DNA of 31,009 bases. Origin: Gammaproteobacteria bacterium. GTDB taxonomy: Bacteria > Pseudomonadota > Gammaproteobacteria > Steroidobacterales > Rariloculaceae. The translations under genes were made by a program, and so were the position numbers. The stretch is taken from contig PKRJ01000042.1 in assembly GCA_017577365.1 (NCBI GenBank), forward strand, positions 1 through 31,009, read 5' to 3'. Within the stretch, counting starts at the first letter, position 1; every line of letters begins with the position of its first letter. Shown piece by piece: positions 8,632 to 17,668 of this stretch. The notes below the pieces were generated by a model, which saw nothing but the letters and a program-made list of their open reading frames with translations, searched no databases and was not told the origin of the DNA.

Positions 8632-10412
8632 GCCGGGAGTACGAGTTCATCGACCACACGTACGATGTGGTCGTCGTCGGCGCGGGCGGTGCCGGCCTTC
8701 GCGCGACGCTCGGTCTCGCCGAGCGGGGCTTGAAGACCGCGTCGCTCAGCAAGGTTTTCCCGACGCGCAGCCACACCGTCGCGGCGCAGGGCGGCATCAG
8801 CGCGGCGCTCGGCAACATGGGCGAGGACGACTGGCGCTGGCACATGTACGACACCGTGAAGGGGTCGGACTGGCTGGGCGACCAGGACGCGATCGAGTAC
8901 ATGTGCCGCGAGGCGCCGGCGTCCGTGATCGAGCTCGAGCATTACGGCGTGCCGTTCTCGCGGACCGAGGAGGGGCGCATCTACCAGCGCCCGTTCGGCG
9001 GCATGACGACGCATTTCGGCGAGGGGCCGCCGGCGCAGCGCACGTGCGCGGCCGCGGACCGCACGGGCCACGCGATGCTGCATACGCTCTATCAGCAGTC
9101 GCTGAAGCACCGCGCCGAGTTCTTCATCGAGTTCTTCGCGATCGACCTGATCATGGAGGACGGCGTTTGCCGCGGCGTCGTCGCGCTCGAGATGGCGACG
9201 GGGCGGCTGCACCGTTTCCGCGCGAGCGCCGTGATCCTCGCGACCGGCGGCTACGGGCGCGCGTACTTCTCGTGCACGTCCGCGCACATCTGCACGGGCG
9301 ACGGCAACGCGATGGTGCTGCGCGCCGGGCTGCCGCTGCAGGACCTCGAGTTCGTGCAGTTCCACCCGACCGGCATCTACGGCGCGGGCATGCTGATCAC
9401 CGAAGGCGCGCGCGGCGAGGGCGGCTACCTCACGAACTCCGAGGGCGAGCGCTTCATGGAGCGCTACGCGCCGAACGCGAAAGACCTCGCGTCGCGCGAC
9501 GTCGTCAGCCGCTCGATCACGATAGAGATCCGCGAGGGCCGCGGCGTCGGCAAGCACAAGGATCACGTCCACCTGCATCTCGAGCATCTCGGGCGTGACG
9601 TGATCGAGGAGCGCCTGCCGGGCATCGCGGAGACGGCGCGGATCTTCGCCGGCGTCGACGTCACGAAAGAGCCGATCCCGGTGCTGCCGACCGTGCACTA
9701 CAACATGGGCGGCATCCCGACGAACTACCACGGCGAGGTGATCGCGAAGAACGAGCGCGGCGAGGAGCACGTCGTGCCCGGGCTGTTCGCCGTCGGCGAG
9801 GCGGCGTGCGTTTCCGTGCACGGCGCGAACCGGCTCGGCTCGAACTCGCTGATCGACCTCATCGTGTTCGGCCGCGCGGCCGCGTACCGCTGCGCCGATC
9901 TGATTCGCCCGGGGCAGCGGCAGCCGCCGCTCCGGCGCGAGGCCGGCGAGGAGGCCGTTGCGCGGCTCGACAAGCTGCGCAACGCGAAGGGGAGCCTCCC
10001 CACCGCGAAGATTCGCCTGAACATGCAGCGCGTGATGCAGGACCATGCGGCGGTGTTCCGCACCGGCGAATCGCTGCAGGAGGGCATCGACAAGCTCGAG
10101 CAGGTGTTCGCGTCGTTCGCCGACGTCGGCGTGACGGACCGGTCGCTCGTCTGGAACACGGATCTCGTCGAGACGATGGAGCTCGAGAACCTGCTGCTCC
10201 AGGCGATGGGCACGATCAAGTCCGCGCTGAACCGCACGGAGAGCCGCGGCGCCCACGCGCGCGAGGATTACCCCGAGCGCGACGACGCGAACTGGCTCAA
10301 GCATACCCTCGTATGGGTGAACTCGGACGGCAGCGTTCGCTTCGACTATCGCCCGGTGCAGATGCAGACGCGCGAAGTCGACCCGATTCCGCCGAAAGCA
10401 AGAACGTATTGA
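8628..10412 (+). CDS. sdhA: Succinate dehydrogenase flavoprotein subunit
   Basis: SdhA oxidises succinate to fumarate with covalently bound FAD, feeding electrons to SdhB. The 594-residue protein has the dinucleotide-binding loop GAGGAG at 18-23 and the His that carries FAD at H49 (TRSHTVAAQGG; H45 in E. coli). It also has substrate-site stretches QFHPTGIYGAGMLITEGARGEGG and, near the C-terminal half, GANRLGSNSLIDLIVFGR. The start ATG overlaps the sdhD stop. A longer open frame (from 8310) simply runs through sdhD in another frame and is not the gene. Length and all motifs are as in the proteobacterial enzyme. Confidence 0.98.
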   Translation: MSREYEFIDHTYDVVVVGAGGAGLRATLGLAERGLKTASLSKVFPTRSHTVAAQGGISAALGNMGEDDWRWHMYDTVKGSDWLGDQDAIEYMCREAPASVIELEHYGVPFSRTEEGRIYQRPFGGMTTHFGEGPPAQRTCAAADRTGHAMLHTLYQQSLKHRAEFFIEFFAIDLIMEDGVCRGVVALEMATGRLHRFRASAVILATGGYGRAYFSCTSAHICTGDGNAMVLRAGLPLQDLEFVQFHPTGIYGAGMLITEGARGEGGYLTNSEGERFMERYAPNAKDLASRDVVSRSITIEIREGRGVGKHKDHVHLHLEHLGRDVIEERLPGIAETARIFAGVDVTKEPIPVLPTVHYNMGGIPTNYHGEVIAKNERGEEHVVPGLFAVGEAACVSVHGANRLGSNSLIDLIVFGRAAAYRCADLIRPGQRQPPLRREAGEEAVARLDKLRNAKGSLPTAKIRLNMQRVMQDHAAVFRTGESLQEGIDKLEQVFASFADVGVTDRSLVWNTDLVETMELENLLLQAMGTIKSALNRTESRGAHAREDYPERDDANWLKHTLVWVNSDGSVRFDYRPVQMQTREVDPIPPKARTY

Positions 10413-10453
10413 GCTCGGCGCGAGCCGGCGGCGCATGATGGAGCAAGGCTGAC

Positions 10454-11236
10454 ATGGCGAAGTTTCGACTTCCGCGCAATTCGCAGATCAAACCCGGCAA
10501 GGATCACGGCGGACCGGAAGGCCCGAGCGTGCGCACGTTCGAGATCTATCGGTACGATCCGGCCTCGGGCGAGAACCCGCGCGTCGACAAGTATCGCGTC
10601 GACATGAACGACTGCGGGCCGATGGTTCTCGACGCGCTGATCAAGATCAAGAACGAGATCGATCCGACGCTGACGTTCCGCCGCTCGTGCCGCGAGGGCA
10701 TCTGCGGCTCGTGCGCGATGAACATCGACGGCGCGAACGGGCTCGCGTGCCTGAAGCCGGTGAGCGAGATCAAGAGCGCGACGGTCAAGATCTATCCGCT
10801 GCCGCACATGCCGGTGGTCAAGGATCTCGTGCCCGACCTCACGCAGTTCTATGCGCAGTACGCGTCGATCGAGCCGTGGCTGAAGACGAAAACTCCGCCG
10901 CCGCCCGATCGCGAGCGTCTGCAGTCGAAGGAAGACCAGGAGCGGATCAACACGCCGTCCGCGTGCATCCTGTGCGCGTGCTGCTCGTCGGCGTGCCCGA
11001 GCTACTGGTGGAACCAGGACCGCTATCTCGGCCCCGCGGCGCTGCTGCAGGCGTATCGTTGGCTCGTCGACAGCCGCGACGAGGCCACCGGCGAGCGGCT
11101 CGACATGCTCGAGGATCCGTTCCGGCTCTATCGCTGCCACACGATCCTGAACTGCACGAAGGATTGCCCGAAGAACCTCAATCCGGGCAAGGCGATCGCC
11201 GAGATCAAGAAGATGATGCTCGAGCGGCAGCACTAG
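10454..11236 (+). CDS. sdhB: Succinate dehydrogenase iron-sulfur subunit
   Basis: SdhB passes electrons from FAD to quinone through three Fe-S clusters. In the 260-residue product, the [2Fe-2S] ligands are C79, C84, C87 and C99 (SCREGICGSC and the later Cys). The [4Fe-4S] and [3Fe-4S] ligands come from C171, C174, C177, C181, C228, C234 and C238 (CILCACCSSACPSYWWN and CHTILNCTKDCP). The Trp after CPSY matches the quinone-site Trp164 of E. coli. It has about 22 extra N-terminal residues compared with E. coli SdhB. GGAGCAAGG just before the ATG is the ribosome site. It lies 41 bp after sdhA and 24 bp before sdhE. Confidence 0.98.
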   Translation: MAKFRLPRNSQIKPGKDHGGPEGPSVRTFEIYRYDPASGENPRVDKYRVDMNDCGPMVLDALIKIKNEIDPTLTFRRSCREGICGSCAMNIDGANGLACLKPVSEIKSATVKIYPLPHMPVVKDLVPDLTQFYAQYASIEPWLKTKTPPPPDRERLQSKEDQERINTPSACILCACCSSACPSYWWNQDRYLGPAALLQAYRWLVDSRDEATGERLDMLEDPFRLYRCHTILNCTKDCPKNLNPGKAIAEIKKMMLERQH

Positions 11237-11260
11237 CGGAGGGAGCTCATCGCGCGCGAC

Positions 11261-11506
11261 ATGGGCACGGATCTATCGCGGCTGCGTTGGAGAGCTCGCC
11301 GCGGCATGCGCGAGCTCGACGCGGTGCTCCTGCCTTTCGTCGAGCGGCACCTCGACGGCTTGAGCGAAGAGGATAAGGCCCGCTTCGACGCACTTTTGAA
11401 CCTGTCCGATCCCGAGCTCTACGACTACCTCTTACGGCGCAATGAGCCGGAGGATCGAGGGCTCGCGGAGCTCATCAACCGCATCCGCGGCAGCGTGGGC
11501 GATTGA
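11261..11506 (+). CDS. sdhE: FAD assembly factor SdhE (YgfY family)
   Basis: SdhE binds SdhA and promotes covalent attachment of FAD; its eukaryotic counterpart is SDHAF2/Sdh5. The 81-residue protein has the conserved RGMRE motif (RGxxE) at 14-18 and the all-helical pattern of the family, including LPFVERHLDGLSEEDKARFDALL and the DPELYDYL segment. GGAGGGAG lies about 15 nt before the ATG, which is rather far. Its place right after sdhB fits its role, and ygfX follows with overlap, as in E. coli. Together with the SDHAF4-like gene at 7594 this operon carries two SdhA assembly factors. Confidence 0.93.
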   Translation: MGTDLSRLRWRARRGMRELDAVLLPFVERHLDGLSEEDKARFDALLNLSDPELYDYLLRRNEPEDRGLAELINRIRGSVGD

Positions 11507-11525
11507 GCCGGCGCCGTCGCGCCTT

Positions 11526-11888
11526 ATGTCGGCTTGGCGCGTCGCGGTCCACGCGATCGCCGCGGCGTCGTTCGGGCTTTCCGGCCTCGCATGGCCGATC
11601 AAGGTCGCCGGCATTGCCGCGGTGCTCGTGCACGCCGCGCTCCGCCGGCCGCCGCCGATCACGGTCATCCGGCGCCATGCGGATGGCGCATGGTCGTTGC
11701 CGGCTTTAGGCTTCGAGCGTCTCGACCTTCGACCCGGCACGTCGGTCGGGCCGTTCTGGATCAAGCTCCGTCTAGGCACGGCGGACACCGCCGTCTCGGT
11801 GCTGCTTCTGCGCGACCAGCTTGACGCCGAGACGTGGCGACGGCTCCAGGCCGAGCTGCGTCGCCTCGGCGCGGCTGGTAAGGTTTGA
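11526..11888 (+). CDS. YgfX-like inner membrane protein (CptA family)
   Basis: This small membrane protein has 120 residues from the ATG at 11526. It has two hydrophobic segments near its N-terminus (VAVHAIAAASFGLSGLAWPI and KVAGIAAVLVHAAL) and a soluble C-terminal half ending in a helix (DQLDAETWRRLQAELRRLGA). Size, topology and position after sdhE match YgfX, which in E. coli has been reported to act with SdhE and to affect cell-shape proteins. Sequence similarity to YgfX is only moderate by eye. The start is uncertain: the same frame is open back to an ATG at 11442 inside sdhE, and an ATT at 11502 overlapping the sdhE stop would give a length nearer to E. coli YgfX. Assignment leans on context. 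Confidence 0.68.
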   Translation: MSAWRVAVHAIAAASFGLSGLAWPIKVAGIAAVLVHAALRRPPPITVIRRHADGAWSLPALGFERLDLRPGTSVGPFWIKLRLGTADTAVSVLLLRDQLDAETWRRLQAELRRLGAAGKV

Positions 11889-11937
11889 GCACGACACTCC
11901 ACCGCTTTCGGCTTAGAATGAGTCTCGATGGCAGTAA

Positions 11938-11953
11938 GGAACGCGCGCGTTCC
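11938..11953. repeat. Perfect 16-bp palindrome upstream of rpoE
   Basis: GGAACGCGCGCGTTCC is a perfect inverted repeat in the ygfX-rpoE gap (11889-12021), about 70-85 bp before the rpoE start. It could be an operator for a dimeric regulator of rpoE, or a hairpin near the end of the sdh transcript; it has no T-run. A TAGAAT hexamer at 11914-11919 precedes it and could be a -10 element of a housekeeping promoter, which would place the palindrome at or just after the transcription start. Confidence 0.5.
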
Positions 11954-11964
11954 GACCCCTCATT

Positions 11965-11988
11965 CCCCGACTGGCGGGGAGAACTTTT
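11965..11988 (+). terminator. Possible weak terminator after the sdh-ygfX operon
   Basis: A hairpin with stem CCCCG/CGGGG and loop ACTGG (11965-11979), extendable by one T-A pair, is followed after 5 nt by TTTT (11985-11988). The stem is short and the T-run is weak and not adjacent. It lies between ygfX and rpoE, where a terminator would be expected, and overlaps the sigma-E-like -35 element. Confidence 0.3.
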
Positions 11989-12008
11989 CGGTGAGGTATG
12001 CGGTCTAC
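11981..12008 (+). promoter_or_regulatory. Sigma-E-like promoter for rpoE
   Basis: GAACTT at 11981-11986 and GTCTAC with its core at 12004-12008, spaced by 17 bp, resemble the sigma-E consensus (GGAACTT and TCTAA/TCTGA). rpoE operons are commonly autoregulated from such a promoter. Transcription would start near 12014, which excludes the ATG at 11998 as the rpoE start from this promoter and leaves a leader of only about 8 nt before 12022. The call is motif-based. Confidence 0.4.
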
Positions 12009-12021
12009 AGAAAGGCGTTTG

Positions 12022-12621
12022 ATGGATTCCGACCAGACCCAGAAGTCGGGGAGCGGGGCCTCGGACCTCGCGCTGATCAAACGCGTTCAGCAGGGTGACA
12101 GGTCGGCGTTCGACCTGTTGGTCGTCAAGTACCAGCATAAGATCCTGAAGCTGATCATGCGGTACGTCAGGGACCCGTCGGAGGCGATGGACGTCGCGCA
12201 AGAAGCCTTTCTGAAGGCCTACCGAGCAGCGCCCTCATTCCGCGGTGATAGCGCGTTCTACACCTGGCTGTACCGTATTGCGATCAATACCGCCAAGAAC
12301 TATCTTGTCGCCGCTGGACGACGTCCGGCTCAGTTCGACGTGGACCTGCAAGACCCCGAGCAGTATGAGGCGTTCTCGAAGCTCCGAGAGCTGGACACGC
12401 CCGAAGGCTTGGCGTTGTCGGACGAGATACGTGAGGCGGTCAACAGCGCGATCGCCGATCTTCCCGAGGATCTGCGCACGGCCATCCTGCTGCGCGAGAT
12501 CGAAGGCATGAGCTACGAGGAGATCGCGCAGACGATGGAGTGTCCCGTCGGCACGGTCCGATCGAGGATTTTCCGCGCGCGGGAAGCGATAGACAAACGT
12601 ATCGGTCCGCTGCTTCAATAA
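12022..12621 (+). CDS. rpoE: RNA polymerase sigma factor RpoE (sigma-E/AlgU)
   Basis: Sigma-E is the extracytoplasmic-function sigma factor that directs the envelope-stress regulon. The product has 199 residues from the ATG at 12022. Region 2 is at about 15-90, with FDLLVVKYQHKILKLIMRYV and the -10 recognition part FRGDSAFYTWLYRIAINTAKNY, nearly identical to E. coli RpoE. Region 4 near the C-terminus has LPEDLRTAILLREIEGMSYEEI and CPVGTVRSRIFRAREAI, the -35 binding helix-turn-helix. AAAGG at 12011-12015 is a well-placed ribosome site; an ATG at 11998 is the alternative. rseA starts 8 bp after its stop, so the sigma factor is made with its own inhibitor. Confidence 0.97.
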   Translation: MDSDQTQKSGSGASDLALIKRVQQGDRSAFDLLVVKYQHKILKLIMRYVRDPSEAMDVAQEAFLKAYRAAPSFRGDSAFYTWLYRIAINTAKNYLVAAGRRPAQFDVDLQDPEQYEAFSKLRELDTPEGLALSDEIREAVNSAIADLPEDLRTAILLREIEGMSYEEIAQTMECPVGTVRSRIFRAREAIDKRIGPLLQ

Positions 12622-12629
12622 CGACGGCT

Positions 12630-13250
12630 ATGAGCGAACAGGTACACGAACAGGTATCGGCCTTCTTGGACGACGAACTGTCCCCCGAGGAGTGCGCTTT
12701 CCTGGTTCGGCGGCTCGAGCGGGATCCGGATTCCCGCGGCAAGCTCGTCCGTTACTCGCTCATCGGCTCGGTGCTCAGGGACGAGCTCCTACTTCCCGAG
12801 CCCGACCTTCTTCGGCGTCGTATCCAGTGCGCGTTGGACGGCACGCCGCTACCTGCGAAGTCGGTTGCCGCCGCGTCGCCGGCGGCTGCGCATGCGCGCT
12901 GGGCCAATCCGGCGGTAGGGCTCGGTCTCGCCGCGAGCGTCGCCGTAGCCGCGTTGTTCTCGATCCGTGCGATCAACGGCAGTGACGACGCCGACGCGCC
13001 GGCTCGGGCGACGGCATCGACCGTGCCGAGCTATGTCGTTCCGGGCGACAACGGCGATTCGCTCGAGACGCGCGTGCTGTCGCCGGTCCCGATGCGTCTG
13101 ACGAATTATCTGCTGCACCACGGTGAGTACGCTCGTTTGAGCCGCACATCGGTGCATTCCAGCGTGGTCGGCGCTTCCGAGCTTCCTTTCATACCCGATG
13201 CCGTCGTCGTGGACGACGCGCCCGTGCAGTATGAGCGTGAAGTGAGATGA
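12630..13250 (+). CDS. rseA: Anti-sigma-E factor RseA (MucA-like)
   Basis: RseA is a single-pass inner membrane protein that holds sigma-E inactive until regulated proteolysis releases it. The 206-residue product has the cytoplasmic anti-sigma domain at about 1-85, including EQVSAFLDDELSPEE and RYSLIGSVLRDEL. One membrane helix lies at about 95-112 (NPAVGLGLAASVAVAALFSI). A periplasmic domain of about 90 residues follows, with RLTNYLLHHGEYA, a segment typical of MucA-type RseA, which RseB binds. The periplasmic domain ends in VQYEREVR rather than a clear YQF/YVF signal for DegS, so the trigger for cleavage is not obvious. Its TGA overlaps the rseB start. Confidence 0.93.
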   Translation: MSEQVHEQVSAFLDDELSPEECAFLVRRLERDPDSRGKLVRYSLIGSVLRDELLLPEPDLLRRRIQCALDGTPLPAKSVAAASPAAAHARWANPAVGLGLAASVAVAALFSIRAINGSDDADAPARATASTVPSYVVPGDNGDSLETRVLSPVPMRLTNYLLHHGEYARLSRTSVHSSVVGASELPFIPDAVVVDDAPVQYEREVR

Positions 13251-14215
13251 TGGCGAACGGCCGGGCCTGGGCTGGCGTCTATTGTTCTCTACTCGCGTTC
13301 GTCTCGTTCGACGCTGCGGCCCAAGACGCTCGCTGGTGGCTCGACCGCATGAATCGTGCGGTCGTCGAGCTCAACTACGAAGGCACTTTCGTGCACGTGC
13401 TCGGCAACAACACCGAGACGATGCACATCATCCACCGCAATCACCACGGACGCATCAGCGAGCGGCTGGTTTCCCTCGACGGCGTAGGCCGCGAGATCAT
13501 TCGCGAAGAGGACGTCGTCAAGGTCATATTCCCCGACAAGCGTCTCGTGCTGCTCGAGACGCGCAAGGATACGAGCCCGCTCGTATCCGCATTGCCGAAT
13601 TATTCGGCCGAGCTCGAGCCGCACTACGAGTTCACGCTGTACGACACCGCACGCGTCGCGAAGCGTCCGGTGCAGGTCGTCGCGATCAAGCCGAAAGACG
13701 AGTATCGCTACGGCTACACGCTCTGGCTCGATCGCGACACGGCCATGCCGCTGAAATCCGTGCTCCAGGACGAGCGCGGTGAGGTGATCGAGCAGATTCT
13801 CTTCACGCAGATCCAGATCTCCGATTTCATTCCCGCTTCCGCGCTGCATCCGGCGATCGATACCGAAGGCTTCACGTTCCTGCGCGCGCCGGAAGAGCCT
13901 CCTCCGACCGAGTTCACGCCGCCGGAATATCGCGCGTCGATGCTGCCGCGCGGATTCAGGCTGTCGGCCGCGACGCAAAGCGCGATCGCGGGCTCCGATC
14001 ATCCCGTCGCGCATCTCGTCTACTCGGACGGCCTCGCGACCGTGTCGGTCTTCATCGAAGATCCGAAGACGAGCTCGGAGGTGGCCGAGGGCTTCTCGCG
14101 CGTCGGCAGCACGAACGCGTACTCGTTGACGCTGAACGGCCGGAAGGTCACGGCGATCGGCGAGGTGCCGCGCAAGACGGTGCGCTCGATCGCGATGTCG
14201 TTGACGGCGGAGTGA
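13247..14215 (+). CDS. rseB: Periplasmic sigma-E regulator RseB (MucB-like)
   Basis: RseB binds the periplasmic part of RseA and shields it from proteolysis; lipopolysaccharide intermediates or lipoproteins displace it. The 322-residue product starts with a signal peptide (about 1-25, cut near AAAQD). The lipoprotein-like N-terminal domain follows, with WLDRMNRAVVELNYEGTFVHV and the region around IREEDVVKVIFPDK, then a C-terminal domain with LPRGFRLSAATQ and the VSVFIED strand. It overlaps rseA by 4 nt and rseC by 4 nt (GTGA at 14212). Length and domain order are standard. Confidence 0.95.
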   Translation: MMANGRAWAGVYCSLLAFVSFDAAAQDARWWLDRMNRAVVELNYEGTFVHVLGNNTETMHIIHRNHHGRISERLVSLDGVGREIIREEDVVKVIFPDKRLVLLETRKDTSPLVSALPNYSAELEPHYEFTLYDTARVAKRPVQVVAIKPKDEYRYGYTLWLDRDTAMPLKSVLQDERGEVIEQILFTQIQISDFIPASALHPAIDTEGFTFLRAPEEPPPTEFTPPEYRASMLPRGFRLSAATQSAIAGSDHPVAHLVYSDGLATVSVFIEDPKTSSEVAEGFSRVGSTNAYSLTLNGRKVTAIGEVPRKTVRSIAMSLTAE

Positions 14216-14706
14216 AGCGCCGCGCCGATTGTCTTTCCGCCGAGGCGGTCGTCGTTGCCGTCGAGCCCGACGGCACGGTCGAGCTCGAGCTCGACGGCGC
14301 GTCACGCTGCGCGAATTGCCCGGGCCTTTGCACGTGGGGCCGGTCCGCCGGCCGGCTGCGCGCGGGCTTCCGCGCGTCGATGCCGCTTCGGCCCGGCGAC
14401 GCCGTGCGCGTCACGCTCCCGGCCGATCACGTCGTGGCGACGGGGCTGCTCCTCTACGGCGTGCCGCTCGCCGCGCTTCTCGCGGGCGGCGCGCTCGGGG
14501 CGGCGCTCACGCAGTCCGATCTCGGAACGCTTTCGGGCGCGCTCGCGGCGGTAGCGTTCGCGCTGCCCGCTTCGCGCGGGCTCAGGAGGCGCGCGGAGGC
14601 GATGACGTTACGGCGCGCGTCGCTCGAGCCCGCGGGCGAGAGGCGCGCGGTCGCGGCCGGCGCCCCGGATACCGGGACGAGGCCGAGCGGCCGGACGACG
14701 GGATGA
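14212..14706 (+). CDS. rseC: RseC/MucC-family membrane regulator
   Basis: RseC proteins are inner membrane proteins of the sigma-E operon; related RsxC-linked forms help reduce SoxR, but the exact role is unclear. The 164-residue product has an N-terminal domain with a Cys cluster (C33, C36, C40 in CANCPGLCTWG) that could bind a metal or Fe-S cluster. Two membrane helices follow at about 72-96 (VVATGLLLYGVPLAALLAGGALG) and 103-123, with a basic C-terminus. The start is a GTG overlapping the rseB stop; the stop overlaps the next gene as ATGA. Family match is by the Cys cluster, topology and operon position. Confidence 0.87.
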   Translation: MKRRADCLSAEAVVVAVEPDGTVELELDGASRCANCPGLCTWGRSAGRLRAGFRASMPLRPGDAVRVTLPADHVVATGLLLYGVPLAALLAGGALGAALTQSDLGTLSGALAAVAFALPASRGLRRRAEAMTLRRASLEPAGERRAVAAGAPDTGTRPSGRTTG

Positions 14707-14948
14707 GCAGAACGTTGACCCTGTACAGCCGGCCGGGCTGCGGACTGTGCGAGGAGGTCGAGATGGAGCTCGCCGAGATGGTCCGGGGGCGTCCGGTCAC
14801 GGTCGAGGTCGTCGATATCAGCGAGGACCCGGACCTCGAGCGCCGCTATATCTTCGCCATTCCCGTGGTCGCCGACGGCGAGACCGAGCTTTCCGGCTAC
14901 CCGCTGGACCGGGAGCGCGTCGCGCGCTGGCTCGCCGAGCTCGATTGA
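14703..14948 (+). CDS. Glutaredoxin-like thiol-redox protein
   Basis: This 81-residue protein has a small thioredoxin fold. It opens with a beta strand and the active site SRPGCGLCEEV, giving a CxxC pair (CGLC), followed by a helix. A later IPVVAD supplies the cis-Pro typical of glutaredoxins, and the chain ends with a helix (DRERVARWLAELD). It belongs to the short glutaredoxin family related to DUF836. Its start overlaps the rseC stop (ATGA), so it is the last gene of the sigma-E operon; in Pseudomonas this place is taken by a periplasmic protease gene (mucD). Having no signal peptide, it acts in the cytoplasm. A link to the RseC cysteines is possible but speculative. Confidence 0.85.
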   Translation: MSRTLTLYSRPGCGLCEEVEMELAEMVRGRPVTVEVVDISEDPDLERRYIFAIPVVADGETELSGYPLDRERVARWLAELD

Positions 14949-15012
14949 CGCGCCCCGCGACCCGGGCGCGCCGGGCTCGGCCGGGACGCTCGCCGGGCCG
15001 GCTCTCGCCGGT

Positions 15013-15018
15013 ATAATG
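15013..15018 (+). promoter_or_regulatory. -10 hexamer TATAAT ahead of lepA
   Basis: A perfect TATAAT lies 26 bp before the lepA ATG in the 96-bp gap after the glutaredoxin-like gene. Such a hexamer is rare by chance in this GC-rich sequence. No clear -35 hexamer is found 16-18 bp upstream. Transcription would begin near 15025, giving a leader of about 20 nt. Confidence 0.55.
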
Positions 15019-15044
15019 CCCCGCTCCTCCGCGCTCGTGCATTC

Positions 15045-16838
<1,794 letters not shown>

Positions 16839-16894
16839 CCAATACTGGGGCGCCGCTCCCGTAATCCCCTGGCTCTACGAAGGAAAGTGCATAG

Positions 16895-17668
16895 GTGTTC
16901 GCGCTGATTCTTGTCCTCGCGACCTTCCTCACCGGGATTATCTGGGCGCTCGACGCACTGATATTCAAACGCTTGCGGCTCGCTCGCGCAGGGGGCAACG
17001 CGGTCCGGGAACCGGTCGTCGTCGAGTACGCAAAATCCTTCTTTCCGGTGTTGTTTCTGGTGCTGGTGCTGCGCTCGTTCCTGTTCGAGCCGTTCCGCAT
17101 CCCGTCCGAGTCGATGCTGCCGACCCTGCACGAGGGCGATTTCATTTTTGTGAACAAATTCGTATATGGGCTCCGGCTTCCGGTCCTTAATACCAAGGTC
17201 GTAGATATCGGCGAGCCCGAGCGCGGCGACGTCGTCGTGTTCCGTCTGCCGTCGGATCCCTCCATCAACTACATCAAGCGGGTGGTGGGGCTGCCGGGCG
17301 ATACCGTGCACTACGACAGGCATCGTAAGCAGTTGACCATCAACGGCGAGGAGGTGCCGATCGAGATCGTCGGACCGGCCGAGGACGACCCGGACAAGTT
17401 GCTCGCCGAGGAAGAGCTCGGTGAGCACAAGCACTACGTGCTGCTCGCGCGAGGGTTCGCGAGCGAAGGCGGCACGTACACGGTGCCCGAAGGCCACTAC
17501 TTCATGATGGGCGACAACCGCGACAACAGTCGCGATAGCCGTTTCCCGGAAGTGGCGTTCGTTCCGGAGTATCACCTCGTCGGTCGGGCCGAGCGGATCT
17601 GGATGAACTGGCGTTGGCCGAGAGACGGGGGACCGCAGTGGAGCCGCATTGGCAAAAGCATCGAGTAA
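16895..17668 (+). CDS. lepB: Signal peptidase I
   Basis: Signal peptidase I removes signal peptides from exported proteins on the outer face of the inner membrane. The 257-residue product has two N-terminal membrane helices (about 1-20 and 47-65). It has the catalytic Ser73 in PSESMLPTL, the general-base Lys128 in YIKRVVGLPGD, and the GDNRDNSRDSR box near the C-terminus. It is shorter than E. coli LepB (324 aa) but typical of many gammaproteobacteria. The GTG start at 16895 has a strong AAGGAAAG ribosome site at about 16880-16887. Its 3' end overlaps the next gene. Confidence 0.97.
   Translation: MFALILVLATFLTGIIWALDALIFKRLRLARAGGNAVREPVVVEYAKSFFPVLFLVLVLRSFLFEPFRIPSESMLPTLHEGDFIFVNKFVYGLRLPVLNTKVVDIGEPERGDVVVFRLPSDPSINYIKRVVGLPGDTVHYDRHRKQLTINGEEVPIEIVGPAEDDPDKLLAEEELGEHKHYVLLARGFASEGGTYTVPEGHYFMMGDNRDNSRDSRFPEVAFVPEYHLVGRAERIWMNWRWPRDGGPQWSRIGKSIE

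Noticed and set aside
8565..10436. Minus-strand open frame of 623 codons opposite sdhA
   Set aside because: Same antisense composition pattern; sdhA on the other strand has every expected motif.
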